Below are positions 1 to 8,806 of a DNA stretch of 64,000 bases, one piece after another (the first letter of the stretch is position 1; every line of letters starts with the position of its first letter). Source of the stretch: Alphaproteobacteria bacterium. GTDB lineage: Bacteria; Pseudomonadota; Alphaproteobacteria; Rhodobacterales; Rhodobacteraceae. Under the pieces are notes generated by a model that made no database searches, was not told the DNA's origin, and saw nothing but the letters and a program-made list of their open reading frames with translations. The DNA lies in contig JAUIIJ010000020.1 in the NCBI GenBank assembly GCA_030431825.1, forward strand, positions 1 to 64,000. The letters run 5' to 3'. Both the position numbers and the translations under genes were made by a program.

Positions 1-1
1 G

Positions 2-1648
2 GACGATGAGAGGCCCGAGATACCACCGGTTGGCTTCTTGCGGCGCGGCTCGAAATGGCATCGCCATCTGAATGCCCGGGAGGAAGACGGCCACCGGCTC
101 TGGGAAGTGGCGGTGTTGTTCCACCTGTGGGACGCCTTCCGCTCAGGCGATATCTGGGTGCCTCATTCCCGGCGCTACAGCGATCTGAAGCAGGCTCTGG
201 TTCCGGCCGAGGTGGTGAAAGACATACCAAGACTGGCCGTGCCGCTTGATCCGGAAACCTGGCTTGCCGACCGCAAGGCACGCATGATCGATGGCCTGGC
301 GCGGCTGGCCAAGGCGGCGCGTGCGGGGGCCATCCCCGGCGGGTCGATCGAGAACGGTATCCTGAAACTCGATCGTCTGACCGCCGCTGTGCCCGAAGAG
401 GCGGACGAGATGGTGCTCGATCTCTACGACCGGCTGCCCGCCATACGGATCACCGAGCTGATGCAGGAGGTCGATACGGATATCGGCTTCACGGAAACCT
501 TCACCAACTCGCAAACCGGCGCGCCCTGCAAAGACCAGATCGGCATGCTGACGGTGCTCTTGGCCGAAGGCCTGAACCTCGGTCTCAGCAAGATGGCGGA
601 GGCAACCAACATTCATGATTACTTCCAGCTCTCCCGTCTGTCGCGATGGCATGTGGAGAGTGACGCCATCAACAAGGCCCTTGCCATGGTGATCGAGGCG
701 CAGTCTCAGTTGCCCATGGCCGAGTTCTGGGGTGGTGGCGTCACCGCCTCCAGCGACGGGCAATTCTTCCCCGCCGCCCGGCAGGGCGAAGCCATGAACC
801 TCATCAACGCGAAATACGGTTCCGAGCCGGGCCTCAAGGCCTATACCCATGTCTCTGATCAGTTTGGGCCCTTCGCGACCCAGAACATTCCGGCCACCGT
901 GAGCGAAGCGCCCTACATCTTGGACGGGCTGTTGATGAACGAGGCTGGGCGAAAAATCCGCGAGCAATATGCCGACACCGGCGGATTCACCGATCACGTC
1001 TTTGCCGTGACCTCGCTGCTTGGGTTCCGGTTCATCCCGCGCATCCGCGACCTGCCATCCAAACGGCTCTACCTGTTCGACCCCGCAGCAGCGCCGGGCG
1101 AACTACGTGGTCAGATCGGGGGTAAGATCCGCGAGGGCCTTGTCGTCCAGAACTGGCCCGGCGTGTTGCGGTCCGCGGCCACGATGGTGACGGGCGTCAT
1201 GCCGCCCAGTCAGTTGCTCAAGAAGTTCGCAGCCTATCCGCGCCAGCATGAGCTGGCCCTCGCGCTCCGCGAAATTGGGCGCGTCGAGCGCACGCTCTTC
1301 GTCATCGAATGGCTCCTCGATGCTGACATGCAGCACCGGGCCCAGATCGGCCTGAACAAGGGTGAGGCCCATCACGCCCTGAAAAACGCCCTGCGCATCG
1401 GGCGGCAGGGCGAAATCCGCGACCGTACCGCCGAGGGGCAGCACTATCGCATGGCCGGCCTCAATCTGCTCGCCGCCATCATCATCTATTGGAACACCAA
1501 GCACCTCGGTCAGGCCGTGGCCGCGCGGCAGCGGGCCGGGTTGAACTGCGACCCCGCTCTGCTCGCGCATATCTCGCCGCTCGGGTGGGCCCACATCCTG
1601 CTCACCGGCGAATATCGGTGGCGGCGGCAAGCCGGGGCACGGTTGTGA
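2..1648 (+). CDS. tnpA: Tn3-family transposase, C-terminal part (5' end outside window)
   Basis: Transposase of a Tn3-type replicative transposon. The frame is open from the first bases of the window, so about 548 codons are visible of the roughly 950-1000 usual for the family; the N-terminal DNA-binding part lies outside. The DDE catalytic residues are visible: Asp in SSDGQFF (codon at 755), Asp in GGFTDHVFA (codon at 992) and Glu in LNKGEAHHALK (codon at 1364). The C-terminus (IIIYWNTKHLGQAV, then SPLGWAHILLTGEYRW) is typical of Tn3 transposases. The gene ends 116 bp before a 38-bp terminal inverted repeat, so this is the right end of the element. No frame damage is seen in the visible part, so it may be intact. 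No resolvase or cargo gene lies on this side. Confidence 0.95.
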   Translation, partial: DDERPEIPPVGFLRRGSKWHRHLNAREEDGHRLWEVAVLFHLWDAFRSGDIWVPHSRRYSDLKQALVPAEVVKDIPRLAVPLDPETWLADRKARMIDGLARLAKAARAGAIPGGSIENGILKLDRLTAAVPEEADEMVLDLYDRLPAIRITELMQEVDTDIGFTETFTNSQTGAPCKDQIGMLTVLLAEGLNLGLSKMAEATNIHDYFQLSRLSRWHVESDAINKALAMVIEAQSQLPMAEFWGGGVTASSDGQFFPAARQGEAMNLINAKYGSEPGLKAYTHVSDQFGPFATQNIPATVSEAPYILDGLLMNEAGRKIREQYADTGGFTDHVFAVTSLLGFRFIPRIRDLPSKRLYLFDPAAAPGELRGQIGGKIREGLVVQNWPGVLRSAATMVTGVMPPSQLLKKFAAYPRQHELALALREIGRVERTLFVIEWLLDADMQHRAQIGLNKGEAHHALKNALRIGRQGEIRDRTAEGQHYRMAGLNLLAAIIIYWNTKHLGQAVAARQRAGLNCDPALLAHISPLGWAHILLTGEYRWRRQAGARL

Positions 1649-1764
1649 AATAATCATCCCTATATCTTGCCACCTTCACGGCCAGAAAACGCGCGCGCAA
1701 AGCTCATCGCCGCCAGGAAAGCGAGCACAGCGCTCAAACTGAAAGAAAATGATGGGGCGAGAGG

Positions 1765-1802
1765 CTTAGGGTGTCATCCTGCCCCCTACCGGAATCTACC
1801 CC
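1765..1802 (-). repeat. 38-bp terminal inverted repeat of the Tn3-family element (right end)
   Basis: Read on the minus strand from 1802 inward, the segment begins GGGGTAGATTCC and ends CCCTAAG, exactly 38 nt. That is the length and end signature (GGGG at the outer end, CTAAG at the inner end) of Tn3/Tn21 inverted repeats. Tn3 elements normally duplicate 5 bp of target, so 1803-1807 (TTCCG) is the predicted target duplication; the matching copy would lie beyond the other transposon end, outside the window. Confidence 0.8.
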
Positions 1803-2167
1803 TTCCGGTGCGAATCGCTTGGCATCAGGGCGCAGATTTCGGTTTTCGGAGCCAAATGCGTCGGCACGCGCGATCCGGGCGCTCACGGCAATGATTCATG
1901 GTGCAGTAAACCGTGATCAATTTCGCGATTTGGGGGTAAAAACTTCAAGTCCTGTTCACGCAAACGTGTCGGAAATAGCGTTGCGTGACCGAACTTTGCC
2001 AGTGTTGTTACAGCCGTGAGCCAAGATTGGCTCATGCGGCCGAACTTTTTTCTGAAACGCCTTGTACGGCGCCGAAGGGCTTCTATGTACGCGTACTGAG
2101 CCGGCAGAGACCAATCACAAGCGTCCGGTTTGAACGACAATACAACTACTCCGAAGGAGCAATAGTA
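1803..2167. other. Non-coding stretch between transposon end and outer-membrane protein gene
   Basis: No reading frame here has convincing coding character. It contains the predicted 5-bp target duplication, the rightward terminator at 2013-2051, and an AT-rich, purine-rich stretch just before the next gene that includes its ribosome-binding site (AAGGAG near 2154-2159). The promoter of the downstream gene should lie between 2052 and 2150, but I could not fix it. Confidence 0.5.
2013..2051 (+). terminator. Intrinsic terminator with no annotated gene upstream
   Basis: A perfect inverted repeat TGAGCCAA-GA-TTGGCTCA (2017-2034) is extended by GCCG/CGGC with a small bulge and followed by six T at 2046-2051. 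It points rightward. Upstream, between the transposon end (1802) and the hairpin, I see no convincing gene, so the transcript it ends is unknown; downstream is the outer-membrane protein gene. Confidence 0.55.
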
Positions 2168-2797
2168 ATGATTAGAACAACAGCACTCGCGATGCTCATG
2201 TCCACCGCCGCAGGCGTTGCGGTTGCAGGCAACACGGCGCCCGCACCGGTAGATCCGGTTATCACGGTTCCGGCCCCGGTCGTCGAGGCACCGTTCTGGG
2301 AAGGTTTCTACCTTGGTGGACAACTCGGATACGCGTTCAGCGATTTCAACATCGATTCCAACACCCTCAGCGATTTTGACGAAGACAACGTCATCGGCGG
2401 TATCACCGCAGGTTACCTCTGGTCGCTCGGCAATGGCTGGTACATGGGTCCCGAATTCCAGTACGACCTCACCGACATCTCGGTGACCGACGCAGCCACC
2501 GGCACCACCACGTCGCTCGACGGTGTTGCGCGCCTGAAGCTGCTGGCCGGTTACGAACTGGGTAACGGCATGCTCTATGGTAACGTCGGCTTTGCCTATG
2601 CGGATTTCGACAGCCCGGACTCGGTGCTTGATTTCGATTCCAACAGCTATGTGGTCGGTATCGGCTATGACTGGCGCGTGGGTGAAAACTGGACCGTTGG
2701 TGCGGAATACATGTACCAGACGTTTGACGGTGCCGGTTCCAACGGCGGTGATGTCGATCTGAACTCGATCTACTTCAAGGCGGCCTACCGCTTCTGA
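2168..2797 (+). CDS. Outer-membrane beta-barrel protein, porin-like (Omp25/RopB type)
   Basis: Predicted 209-residue small outer-membrane beta-barrel. It has an N-terminal signal peptide (MIRTTALAMLMSTAAGVAVA, cleavage near AVAG), a short Pro/Val-rich linker, then the typical opening FYLGGQLGYAFSDF, alternating hydrophobic strands with aromatic girdles, and a terminal aromatic strand ending in AAYRF with C-terminal Phe, the BAM recognition signal. The ATG at 2168 is chosen because it follows an AAGGAG ribosome-binding site and begins the signal peptide; longer versions of the frame have no such features. A strong terminator follows at once, so it is monocistronic. Family function is structural or permeability; specific cargo is unknown. 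Confidence 0.85.
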   Translation: MIRTTALAMLMSTAAGVAVAGNTAPAPVDPVITVPAPVVEAPFWEGFYLGGQLGYAFSDFNIDSNTLSDFDEDNVIGGITAGYLWSLGNGWYMGPEFQYDLTDISVTDAATGTTTSLDGVARLKLLAGYELGNGMLYGNVGFAYADFDSPDSVLDFDSNSYVVGIGYDWRVGENWTVGAEYMYQTFDGAGSNGGDVDLNSIYFKAAYRF

Positions 2798-2830
2798 TCC
2801 GATCGAGAGGTCAGAACCTGACTTCGAAAC

Positions 2831-2863
2831 GGCCATTGCAGGGAGACCTGCAATGGCCTTTTT
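2831..2863 (+). terminator. Rho-independent terminator after outer-membrane protein gene
   Basis: A perfect 12-bp stem (GGCCATTGCAGG / CCTGCAATGGCC) with a GAGA loop is followed by TTTTT at 2859-2863. It sits 33 bp after the stop of the outer-membrane protein gene and 15 bp before the end of convergent hisE, which it may also terminate. Confidence 0.92.
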
Positions 2864-2878
2864 CATGTATTGCCCGGC

Positions 2879-3196
2879 CTAACCGTTCGGCCTCGATGCC
2901 TTTTCGGCAATCCCGCTGGTGCCCTGGCGGCGGGCCAGCTCGGCCAGCACGTCGTCCAGCGCCACATCCCGTGCCTGCAGCATGACCAGCAGGTGAAAGA
3001 GCACATCCGCCGCCTCTCTGGTCAAGGCGTCGCGATCACCGCGGACCGCTTCGACGATTGCCTCGATTGCCTCTTCGCCAAACTTCTCCGCGCATTTTTC
3101 CGGCCCCTTTGCCAACAGTCTGGCGGTCCAGCTGCTGTCGGGGTCCGCATCCTCGCGTGCGGCGATCGTGGCGGCAAGATCGGTCAGAACGCTCAT
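2879..3196 (-). CDS. hisE: Phosphoribosyl-ATP pyrophosphohydrolase
   Basis: Second step of histidine biosynthesis: hydrolysis of phosphoribosyl-ATP to phosphoribosyl-AMP. The 105-residue product has the MazG-like all-alpha NTP pyrophosphohydrolase signature, with metal-binding acidic residues in [14 protein letters not shown] and [13 protein letters not shown]. Length is normal for a stand-alone HisE, not fused to HisI. Its ATG overlaps the hisF stop by ATGA (3193-3196), so the two are translationally coupled. hisI is not in the window. Confidence 0.96.
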   Translation of the reverse strand: MSVLTDLAATIAAREDADPDSSWTARLLAKGPEKCAEKFGEEAIEAIVEAVRGDRDALTREAADVLFHLLVMLQARDVALDDVLAELARRQGTSGIAEKASRPNG

Positions 3197-3954
3197 GTCA
3201 GCCTCATTGGGATGCCCGCGTCTGCCATGTGCTGCTTGGCTTCGCGGATCGTGTAGTCGCCAAAGTGAAAGATCGATGCGGCAAGCACGGCGCTCGCGCC
3301 GCCCTCGGTCACGCCTTCGACCAGGTGATCGAGCGTGCCGACACCGCCCGAGGCGATCACCGGGATATCGACCGCATCGGAAATCGCGCGGGTCAGTGGC
3401 AGATTGAAGCCCGCGCGGGTGCCGTCGCGATCCATGCTGGTCAACAGGATTTCGCCGGCCCCCATGGCGGCTACGGTTCGGGCGAACTGCACCGCGTCGA
3501 TGCCGGTCGGCTTGCGGCCGCCATGGGTGAAGATCTCCCACTTGCCGGGGCTGACTGTCTTGGCGTCGATGGCCACGACGATGCACTGGCTGCCAAACCG
3601 GTCGGCGGCCTCGGCGACCACGTCGGGGCGGGCAACGGCGGCAGAGTTGAAGCTCACCTTGTCGGCCCCCGCCAGCAGGAGATCGCGCACATCCTCGCGG
3701 GTGCGCACACCACCGCCCACGGTCAGCGGGATATAGCATTGCTCGGCGGTGCGCCGGACCACGTCGAACATGGTGCCGCGGTTTTCGTGGGTCGCGTGAA
3801 TGTCGAGAAAGCAAAGCTCGTCGGCGCCGGCGGCATCATAGGCGCGGGCGGATTCGACGGGATCGCCTGCGTCGACGAGATCGACGAAGTTGACCCCCTT
3901 GACCACGCGGCCATCGGCGACGTCGAGACAGGGAATGATGCGTGTCTTGAGCAT
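3193..3954 (-). CDS. hisF: Imidazole glycerol phosphate synthase, cyclase subunit
   Basis: Cyclase half of the HisH-HisF enzyme: uses ammonia from HisH to convert PRFAR into imidazole glycerol phosphate and AICAR. The 253-residue TIM barrel has both catalytic aspartates (Asp11 in [10 protein letters not shown], Asp130 in VVAIDAK) and phosphate-binding glycine loops ([14 protein letters not shown]). The start at 3954 gives the canonical [12 protein letters not shown]-terminus. It heads a two-gene unit with hisE. A plus-strand gene for an exported protein separates it from hisA, so it probably has its own promoter in 3955-4075. Confidence 0.97.
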   Translation of the reverse strand: MLKTRIIPCLDVADGRVVKGVNFVDLVDAGDPVESARAYDAAGADELCFLDIHATHENRGTMFDVVRRTAEQCYIPLTVGGGVRTREDVRDLLLAGADKVSFNSAAVARPDVVAEAADRFGSQCIVVAIDAKTVSPGKWEIFTHGGRKPTGIDAVQFARTVAAMGAGEILLTSMDRDGTRAGFNLPLTRAISDAVDIPVIASGGVGTLDHLVEGVTEGGASAVLAASIFHFGDYTIREAKQHMADAGIPMRLT

Positions 3955-4075
3955 GTCCGGTCCTTTTGGCCCATCTCCTAAAGGCAAAGCCGCGCCGATA
4001 CCAGAGATGTGATTGGACCCTCGCGCGGTATCGTGAAGACATGCACGCGGGAAACCCAACAGGAGAGAGATCGAC

Positions 4076-4528
4076 ATGCGAGGAAATACCATACTGGCGG
4101 CGGCGATGGCCCTGTCCGGCGCGGGGCAGGCGATGGCCGATGACCTGGTGAAGGTCAAGACCGACAAGACCGTGGATGCGGCGATGGATGCGCTTCAGGC
4201 CGCCGTCGAAGGGGCCGGTGCAACGGTCTTCGCTCGCGTCGATCACGCCGCCGGTGCAAAAAAGGTCGAAATGGAGCTGGGCGATGCGCAGGTGCTGATC
4301 TTTGGCAATCCCAAGCTGGGCACGCCGGTGATGCAGGCCGATCCGCTGGCCGGGCTGTTCCTGCCGCTCAAGGTACTGGCCTACGCGGATGCCGACGGGC
4401 AGGTCTGGTTCGCCTACGAGGATCCCGAGGATATGCTCGATGATCTGGCTATCGACGACAATCTGCCGGCCATCGGCATGATGCAGGGCGCGCTGGCCAA
4501 GCTGACCGGCAAGGCGGCAGAATCGTGA
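4076..4528 (+). CDS. Exported DUF302 protein
   Basis: A 150-residue protein with a signal peptide ([21 protein letters not shown], cleavage before DDLV), then one DUF302 domain: a [30 protein letters not shown] segment pattern, followed by [32 protein letters not shown] conserved positions. DUF302 proteins are small periplasmic or soluble proteins of unknown role. The ATG follows AGGAGAGAGA. It lies on the strand opposite to the surrounding his genes, between hisF and the DUF2867 gene. No catalytic motif is recognisable, and function is unknown. Confidence 0.85.
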   Translation: MRGNTILAAAMALSGAGQAMADDLVKVKTDKTVDAAMDALQAAVEGAGATVFARVDHAAGAKKVEMELGDAQVLIFGNPKLGTPVMQADPLAGLFLPLKVLAYADADGQVWFAYEDPEDMLDDLAIDDNLPAIGMMQGALAKLTGKAAES

Positions 4529-4536
4529 TCACCGGC

Positions 4537-5010
4537 CTACGGGTGCGCTGATCTGGCGCGTTTGGCGACGCGTGCGAGTATGTGTTTCGTTATGAAAACG
4601 TGAAACGGCATGACACCCGCCAGATAGGCGCGCCCGAGCCAGTTGTGACGATGCACCCACGTCGCGCAATAGACATGGCCATCGCGCGACAGGATGCTGA
4701 TCCGGAAATCCAGGTGCTTGTCGTCAAAGCCGAGCACGAGTTCCTGTTCGGTGTCCTTGCAGACCGGAAAGATCGCGATGCTGTCCTTGCCCGAGCCTTC
4801 CCCTTTGAGGCCGAACGGCCACATGATGATCTGACGCAGACCGAGCAGGGCGCGGACCCAGACCGGAAATTTCATGGCGATTTGTGCCGCCTCGCGGGGC
4901 GCATAGGGTGCCTTTACCCGATAACCATCGATGAAATCGCCGGACCGATACAGTGCCCAGAGCGCGCTGTCCCGGGGCAACGGGGCGGTCTCGACCGACG
5001 GAAACAGCAT
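4537..5010 (-). CDS. DUF2867-like protein, coupled to hisA
   Basis: A 157-residue protein resembling DUF2867 domains, with conserved elements such as FIDGYRV near the N-terminus, KGEGSGKDSIAIFPV in the middle, and DKHLDFRISI and the C-terminal HRHNWLGRAYLAGVMPFH. No signal peptide is evident. Its ATG overlaps the hisA stop by one base (TGATG at 5008-5012), so it is translated from the hisA message; the same neighbourhood is common in related bacteria. No function is known, and a role in histidine synthesis is not implied by the sequence. Confidence 0.75.
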   Translation of the reverse strand: MLFPSVETAPLPRDSALWALYRSGDFIDGYRVKAPYAPREAAQIAMKFPVWVRALLGLRQIIMWPFGLKGEGSGKDSIAIFPVCKDTEQELVLGFDDKHLDFRISILSRDGHVYCATWVHRHNWLGRAYLAGVMPFHVFITKHILARVAKRARSAHP

Positions 5011-5732
5011 CAGTCCCTGAGCGCGGCCAGCGCGTCCCGCAGGTTCAGTGCTCCGTCATAGAGCGCGCGTCCGGAAATCGCACCGTTCAGCTTGGCGCCG
5101 CAATCGCGCAGGGCGATCAGATCCGCGAGTGAACTGACACCGCCAGAGGCGATGACCGGAATCGAAACGGCGCGGGCGAGGGCGGCTGTGGCCTCGATAT
5201 TCGGCCCCTGCATCGCGCCGTCGCGGTTGATGTCGGTATAGATGATCGCGGCGACACCGGCATCCTCGAAGGATCTGGCGAGATCGGTCACCTCGACATC
5301 GGTTTCCTCTGCCCAGCCCTTGGTTGCGACCATGCCGTTGCGCGCGTCGATGCCGACGGCGACCTTGCCCGGAAAGACCCGCGCCGCTTCGCGCACGAGA
5401 TCGGGATTTTCGACCGCAACGGTGCCGAGGATTACCCGCGCGAGGCCCTTTTCGATCCAGCTTTCGATCGTAGCCATGTCGCGGATACCACCGCCAAGTT
5501 GTACCGGCACGTCACAGGCCGCGAGAATCGCCTCGACCGGGGCGGCATTGACCGGCTCGCCCGCGAAGGCGCCATTCAGGTCCACAAGGTGCAGCCATTC
5601 GCAACCGGCCTCGACAAAGGCGCGGGCCTGCGCCGCCGGATCGTCATTGAACACCGTGGCCTTGTCCATCTCACCGCGCACGAGCCGCACGGCCTGTCCG
5701 TCCTTGAGATCAATGGCGGGGTAGAGAAGCAT
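5010..5732 (-). CDS. hisA: ProFAR isomerase (HisA)
   Basis: 1-(5-phosphoribosyl)-5-[(5-phosphoribosylamino)methylideneamino]imidazole-4-carboxamide isomerase, the Amadori rearrangement feeding HisHF. The 240-residue TIM barrel is related to HisF, with catalytic Asp8 ([10 protein letters not shown]) and Asp129 ([10 protein letters not shown]) and the glycine-rich phosphate loops QLGGGIRD and ASGGVSS. The chosen start yields the standard [13 protein letters not shown]-terminus. It is followed by the overlapping DUF2867 gene, and is separated from hisH by a plus-strand DUF2147 gene. Confidence 0.97.
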   Translation of the reverse strand: MLLYPAIDLKDGQAVRLVRGEMDKATVFNDDPAAQARAFVEAGCEWLHLVDLNGAFAGEPVNAAPVEAILAACDVPVQLGGGIRDMATIESWIEKGLARVILGTVAVENPDLVREAARVFPGKVAVGIDARNGMVATKGWAEETDVEVTDLARSFEDAGVAAIIYTDINRDGAMQGPNIEATAALARAVSIPVIASGGVSSLADLIALRDCGAKLNGAISGRALYDGALNLRDALAALRD

Positions 5733-5862
5733 GTCGCGGCCTTTCGCTGGAGAGTCGGCGCGATATGGCATGGCGCGGCGCGGGAATGCAATGCGACCCA
5801 AGGTCAGTCTTGCCAGACTCGCGCGCGGTGAGCAGAGTGTCCGCATATGGGAGGATTGCACG

Positions 5863-6249
5863 ATGAAAAAGCTGCTTCTGGGCGTCACGATTGCGTTTGG
5901 TCTGGCCGGGATGGCACTGGCCGATCCCGCCGAAGGCACCTGGAAAACCGAAGTGGACGACGGGTCCTATGCCTATATCGACATGAGCATGTGCGGCGCT
6001 GCCGTCTGCGGGGTCATCGCGCGGACTTTCAACAGCGATGGCGAATACGCCTCGCCGAATATCGGCAAGACGCTGGTGATCGATATGGTGCCCGGCGGTG
6101 ACGGTTCCTACGCAGGCAAGGTGTGGAGACCGTCCAACGACAAGATCTATGTCGGCAAGATGCAGTTGAACGGCAACTCGCTGGCCCTGCGCGGCTGCGT
6201 GGCCGGTGGTCTGATCTGTTCGAAACAGACCTGGAGCCGGGTCAACTGA
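5863..6249 (+). CDS. Exported DUF2147 protein
   Basis: A 128-residue protein with a signal peptide ([20 protein letters not shown]) and a single DUF2147 domain. The domain opens with [20 protein letters not shown], has a Cys pair ([12 protein letters not shown]), [18 protein letters not shown], and the closing [17 protein letters not shown]. The four cysteines could form disulfides after export. The start follows GGGAGG at about 5849-5854. DUF2147 proteins are periplasmic and of unknown function. It lies on the opposite strand between hisA and hisH, the second exported protein gene embedded in the his region. Confidence 0.85.
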   Translation: MKKLLLGVTIAFGLAGMALADPAEGTWKTEVDDGSYAYIDMSMCGAAVCGVIARTFNSDGEYASPNIGKTLVIDMVPGGDGSYAGKVWRPSNDKIYVGKMQLNGNSLALRGCVAGGLICSKQTWSRVN

Positions 6250-6258
6250 TCCCGCCGC

Positions 6259-6897
6259 TCAGGGCGACCAGCGCAGAAAGTTCGATATGAGCCGCAGACC
6301 GGTGGCCTGGCTCTTCTCCGGGTGGAACTGCATCCCCAGCATGGTGTTGCGACCGATGACCGCTGTGACGTCGCCGCCATACTCCACATGCGCCAGCCGA
6401 TCGTCGGGATTTGAAACGTCGAACTGGTAGGAATGTACGAAATAGGCGTGATCTCCCGTTGTCACACCATCAAAGACCGGGTGGTCGGTATCGATGACCA
6501 GATCGTTCCAGCCCATATGAGGCACCTTGAGGGCCGGGTCCGAGGGGGCGATCCGCACGACTTCGCCATCGACCCAGCCAAGCCCGCGCGTGTCTTCGTA
6601 TTCGCGCCCCCAACTGGCCATCAGTTGCATGCCGACGCAAATTCCAAGGAATGGCCGGCCACGGGTCTCGACCGTTTCGACCAGCGCGTCAAACAGCCCC
6701 GATTTCCCCCGCAATGCCGCCGCGCAGGCCGGAAAGGCCCCATCGCCGGGCAGCACCACGCGGTCGGCGCGCGCAACCTCATCCGCGTCGGACGTGACCA
6801 CGACGGTGCCGGCATCAACTTCGCGGGCCATCCGCTGAAAAGCCTTTTCGGCGGAATGCAGGTTGCCGCTTTCATAATCGATGATGGCGGTCAGCAT
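6259..6897 (-). CDS. hisH: Imidazole glycerol phosphate synthase, glutamine amidotransferase subunit
   Basis: Class I glutamine amidotransferase that supplies ammonia to HisF. The 212-residue product has the nucleophile Cys87 in LGICVGMQL and the His192/Glu194 pair in GMQFHPEKS, completing the Cys-His-Glu triad. The ATG lies 4 bp downstream of the hisB stop, so hisB-hisH form an operon. The start at 6897 gives the canonical MLTAIIDYESGNLHS N-terminus. Confidence 0.97.
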   Translation of the reverse strand: MLTAIIDYESGNLHSAEKAFQRMAREVDAGTVVVTSDADEVARADRVVLPGDGAFPACAAALRGKSGLFDALVETVETRGRPFLGICVGMQLMASWGREYEDTRGLGWVDGEVVRIAPSDPALKVPHMGWNDLVIDTDHPVFDGVTTGDHAYFVHSYQFDVSNPDDRLAHVEYGGDVTAVIGRNTMLGMQFHPEKSQATGLRLISNFLRWSP

Positions 6898-6901
6898 GGT
6901 G

Positions 6902-7489
6902 TCACAGGGTCCCTTTTGTCGACGGGACGGCATCTGCTTTGCGCTGATCGGTTTCGACGGCTTCGCGCAGCGCGCGGGCAACGGATTTGAAGGCCGCCTC
7001 GGCGATGTGGTGGCTGTTCAACCCGTGCAGGGCATCGACATGCAGCGTGATGCCGCCATGCGTCGAGAATGCCTGGAAGAACTCGCGCACGAGCTCGGTA
7101 TCGAAAGTGCCGATCTTGGCGGTGGGCATGTCCACGTTCCACACCAGATAGGGGCGCGCGGACAGGTCCAGCGCGGTGCGTACAAGCGCATCATCCATCG
7201 GCAGCAGGCAAGCGCCATAGCGCCGGATCCCGCGCTTGTCGCCAAGCGCTTCGGTCAGGGCCTGCCCCAGTGCGATGCCGACATCCTCGACCGTGTGGTG
7301 ATCGTCGATGTGATAGTCGCCCTTGGCCCGTATCGTCATGTCGATGAGCGAGTGCCGGGCAAGCTGGTCCAGCATGTGATCGAAAAAGCCGACGCCCGTC
7401 TGGTTGTCGTAGCTTCCCGATCCGTCCAGATCCAGAGTCACCGAGATATCGGTTTCCGCCGTTTTACGGGTTACGGTCGCGTTGCGCAT
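6902..7489 (-). CDS. hisB: Imidazoleglycerol-phosphate dehydratase
   Basis: Manganese-dependent dehydration of imidazole glycerol phosphate to imidazole acetol phosphate. This is the monofunctional 195-residue form without the histidinol-phosphatase domain found in enterobacteria. Metal-binding repeats are clear: [35 protein letters not shown] and [12 protein letters not shown]. It is the first gene of the hisB-hisH unit, with a candidate promoter just upstream on the minus strand. Confidence 0.97.
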   Translation of the reverse strand: MRNATVTRKTAETDISVTLDLDGSGSYDNQTGVGFFDHMLDQLARHSLIDMTIRAKGDYHIDDHHTVEDVGIALGQALTEALGDKRGIRRYGACLLPMDDALVRTALDLSARPYLVWNVDMPTAKIGTFDTELVREFFQAFSTHGGITLHVDALHGLNSHHIAEAAFKSVARALREAVETDQRKADAVPSTKGTL

Positions 7490-7518
7490 CCTTGGTCCTC
7501 GCTGCCGGTTGCCCGGCC

Positions 7519-7546
7519 CTTATAGATGCTGGACCGGGCAGGTAAA
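7519..7546 (-). promoter_or_regulatory. Candidate sigma70-type promoter of hisB-hisH
   Basis: On the minus strand TTTACC (7541-7546) is followed after 16 bp by TATAAG (7519-7524), 30 bp upstream of the hisB ATG. Box quality is moderate. I saw no His-rich leader peptide between it and hisB. Confidence 0.4.
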
Positions 7547-7745
7547 GCCGTCACCGGCCTGCGCCGGTCTGGAAAACACCCGACATCGCGGCAAACGTGA
7601 TGTCGATACGTCACGGAAGTTTCCCGATCCCACGTCGCCGCGCCGGATGCCCGCCGATCAATCCGTTTGTCCTGCCCTGCCGAGGGGGATTGCACCTGTT
7701 CGCACCCCGTGCCAGCCTGTCTGCACAACCAAGCAAGGGCCGCCC

Positions 7746-7985
7746 ATGTCTACCTGTGTCTACGTCCAGATCCGTTGCAAACCCGGCACCACCTACAAGG
7801 TGGCCGAGGAAATCGCCCTGCGCGAAATCCACTCTGAACTTTATTCCACGAGCGGTGATTACGACCTGCTGATGAAGCTCTATATTCCCGAAAGCGAAGA
7901 TGTCGGGAAATACATCAACGATCAGTTGCTCGACATACCCGGTATCGAACGGTCGCTGACCACCATGACCTACAAGGCGTTTTGA
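7746..7985 (+). CDS. Stand-alone Lrp/AsnC ligand-binding (RAM) domain protein
   Basis: The 79-residue product corresponds only to the C-terminal alpha/beta RAM domain of Lrp/AsnC regulators: CVYVQIRCKPG at the start, then SGDYDLLMKLYIPESEDVGKY and the closing PGIERSLTTMTYK. There is no helix-turn-helix, so it cannot bind DNA by itself. Such stand-alone domains bind amino acids as octamers or partner with full regulators. It is divergent from hisB across about 256 bp, and a link to amino-acid sensing is only an inference. Start fixed by the first residues of the domain. Confidence 0.85.
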   Translation: MSTCVYVQIRCKPGTTYKVAEEIALREIHSELYSTSGDYDLLMKLYIPESEDVGKYINDQLLDIPGIERSLTTMTYKAF

Positions 7986-7994
7986 CCGCTGCGC

Positions 7995-8732
7995 TCATAT
8001 TCGCCTGCGCCGTGCCGCGCCTGCATCGCTGATCACCGGACAGCCCAGCGTCTGCCGAAGCGCCTGCACGAGTTCATCGACGGTTTCGGTCGAGAGATAG
8101 AGCCCGCCCGTGCGATCCGCGAGACATTGCGAGGGGCTGGACGGGACTTCGAAATCGGGGTTGCCATCGCCGCCCTCCCACCCGAAAAAGCTGCTCCGCA
8201 CCTTGAAACCGATCACGTGCACCACGAGAGAAGGGGCCGTCCTGGCCAGTTCCGCGGCCAGTTGGCAAGGGGCGCCGCCGCAGGTCTCCTTGCCGTCACT
8301 GACCACAACCACGACCCCGGGACGTTCCGGCGCGCCAAGAACGCGGGCCGCCTCGGCCACGGCACGGCTGAGCGCGGTGTTGCCGTCCGGTTCGATCGCG
8401 TCGATCTCGGCGAGGATTCTCGCCGAGGCATCCGGCGCCGGGGGCAGGCGCAGGGCGACATGGCTGCAGGCCTGTTCATCGCCGCCCGGCCCGTAGGTGA
8501 TCAGCCCGACATTGCGCAAGGGCGTGATGTCGGGAAGCACCTTGTGCAGCGCGGCGCGCGCGTCGACGATGCGCGGCGTGTCTATCCCGTTGTAACCCAT
8601 CTCTGCCATCGATCCCGAAGCATCGAAAACCAGCATGGCGTCGGCATTGCAGCGCTCCTGTGACAAGGCGGTGCCGGTGCCGCCCAGGGCGAACGTGGCG
8701 CAGAACGCGAGCGTGGCGATCTTTTGCTTCAT
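7995..8732 (-). CDS. Exported von Willebrand factor A domain protein
   Basis: A 245-residue protein with a signal peptide (MKQKIATLAFCATFALGGTG region, cleavage near ALSQ) and one vWA domain. The MIDAS metal site is DASGSM, with a following Thr-Ala (DGNTALSRAV) and Asp (VVVVSDGKETCGG). Cysteine pairs (CNAD; ETCGGAPC; CLAD; LGCP) suggest disulfides in the periplasm. vWA domains mediate protein contacts. Downstream of two unknown envelope-type genes on the same strand (74 bp gap), it may share their transcript. The substrate or partner is unknown. Confidence 0.85.
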   Translation of the reverse strand: MKQKIATLAFCATFALGGTGTALSQERCNADAMLVFDASGSMAEMGYNGIDTPRIVDARAALHKVLPDITPLRNVGLITYGPGGDEQACSHVALRLPPAPDASARILAEIDAIEPDGNTALSRAVAEAARVLGAPERPGVVVVVSDGKETCGGAPCQLAAELARTAPSLVVHVIGFKVRSSFFGWEGGDGNPDFEVPSSPSQCLADRTGGLYLSTETVDELVQALRQTLGCPVISDAGAARRRRI

Positions 8733-8806
8733 GCGGAACCTCCGGCCCGGATTATCGCGGTGCGCGCATCGGACGTCCATTGCACATTGGTCCCGATGCA
8801 ACGGGG

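Noticed and set aside
1985..2167. 61-residue N-terminal extension of the outer-membrane protein
   Set aside because: It crosses a strong terminator and lacks a signal peptide; the ATG at 2168 has a ribosome-binding site and begins a clear signal peptide.
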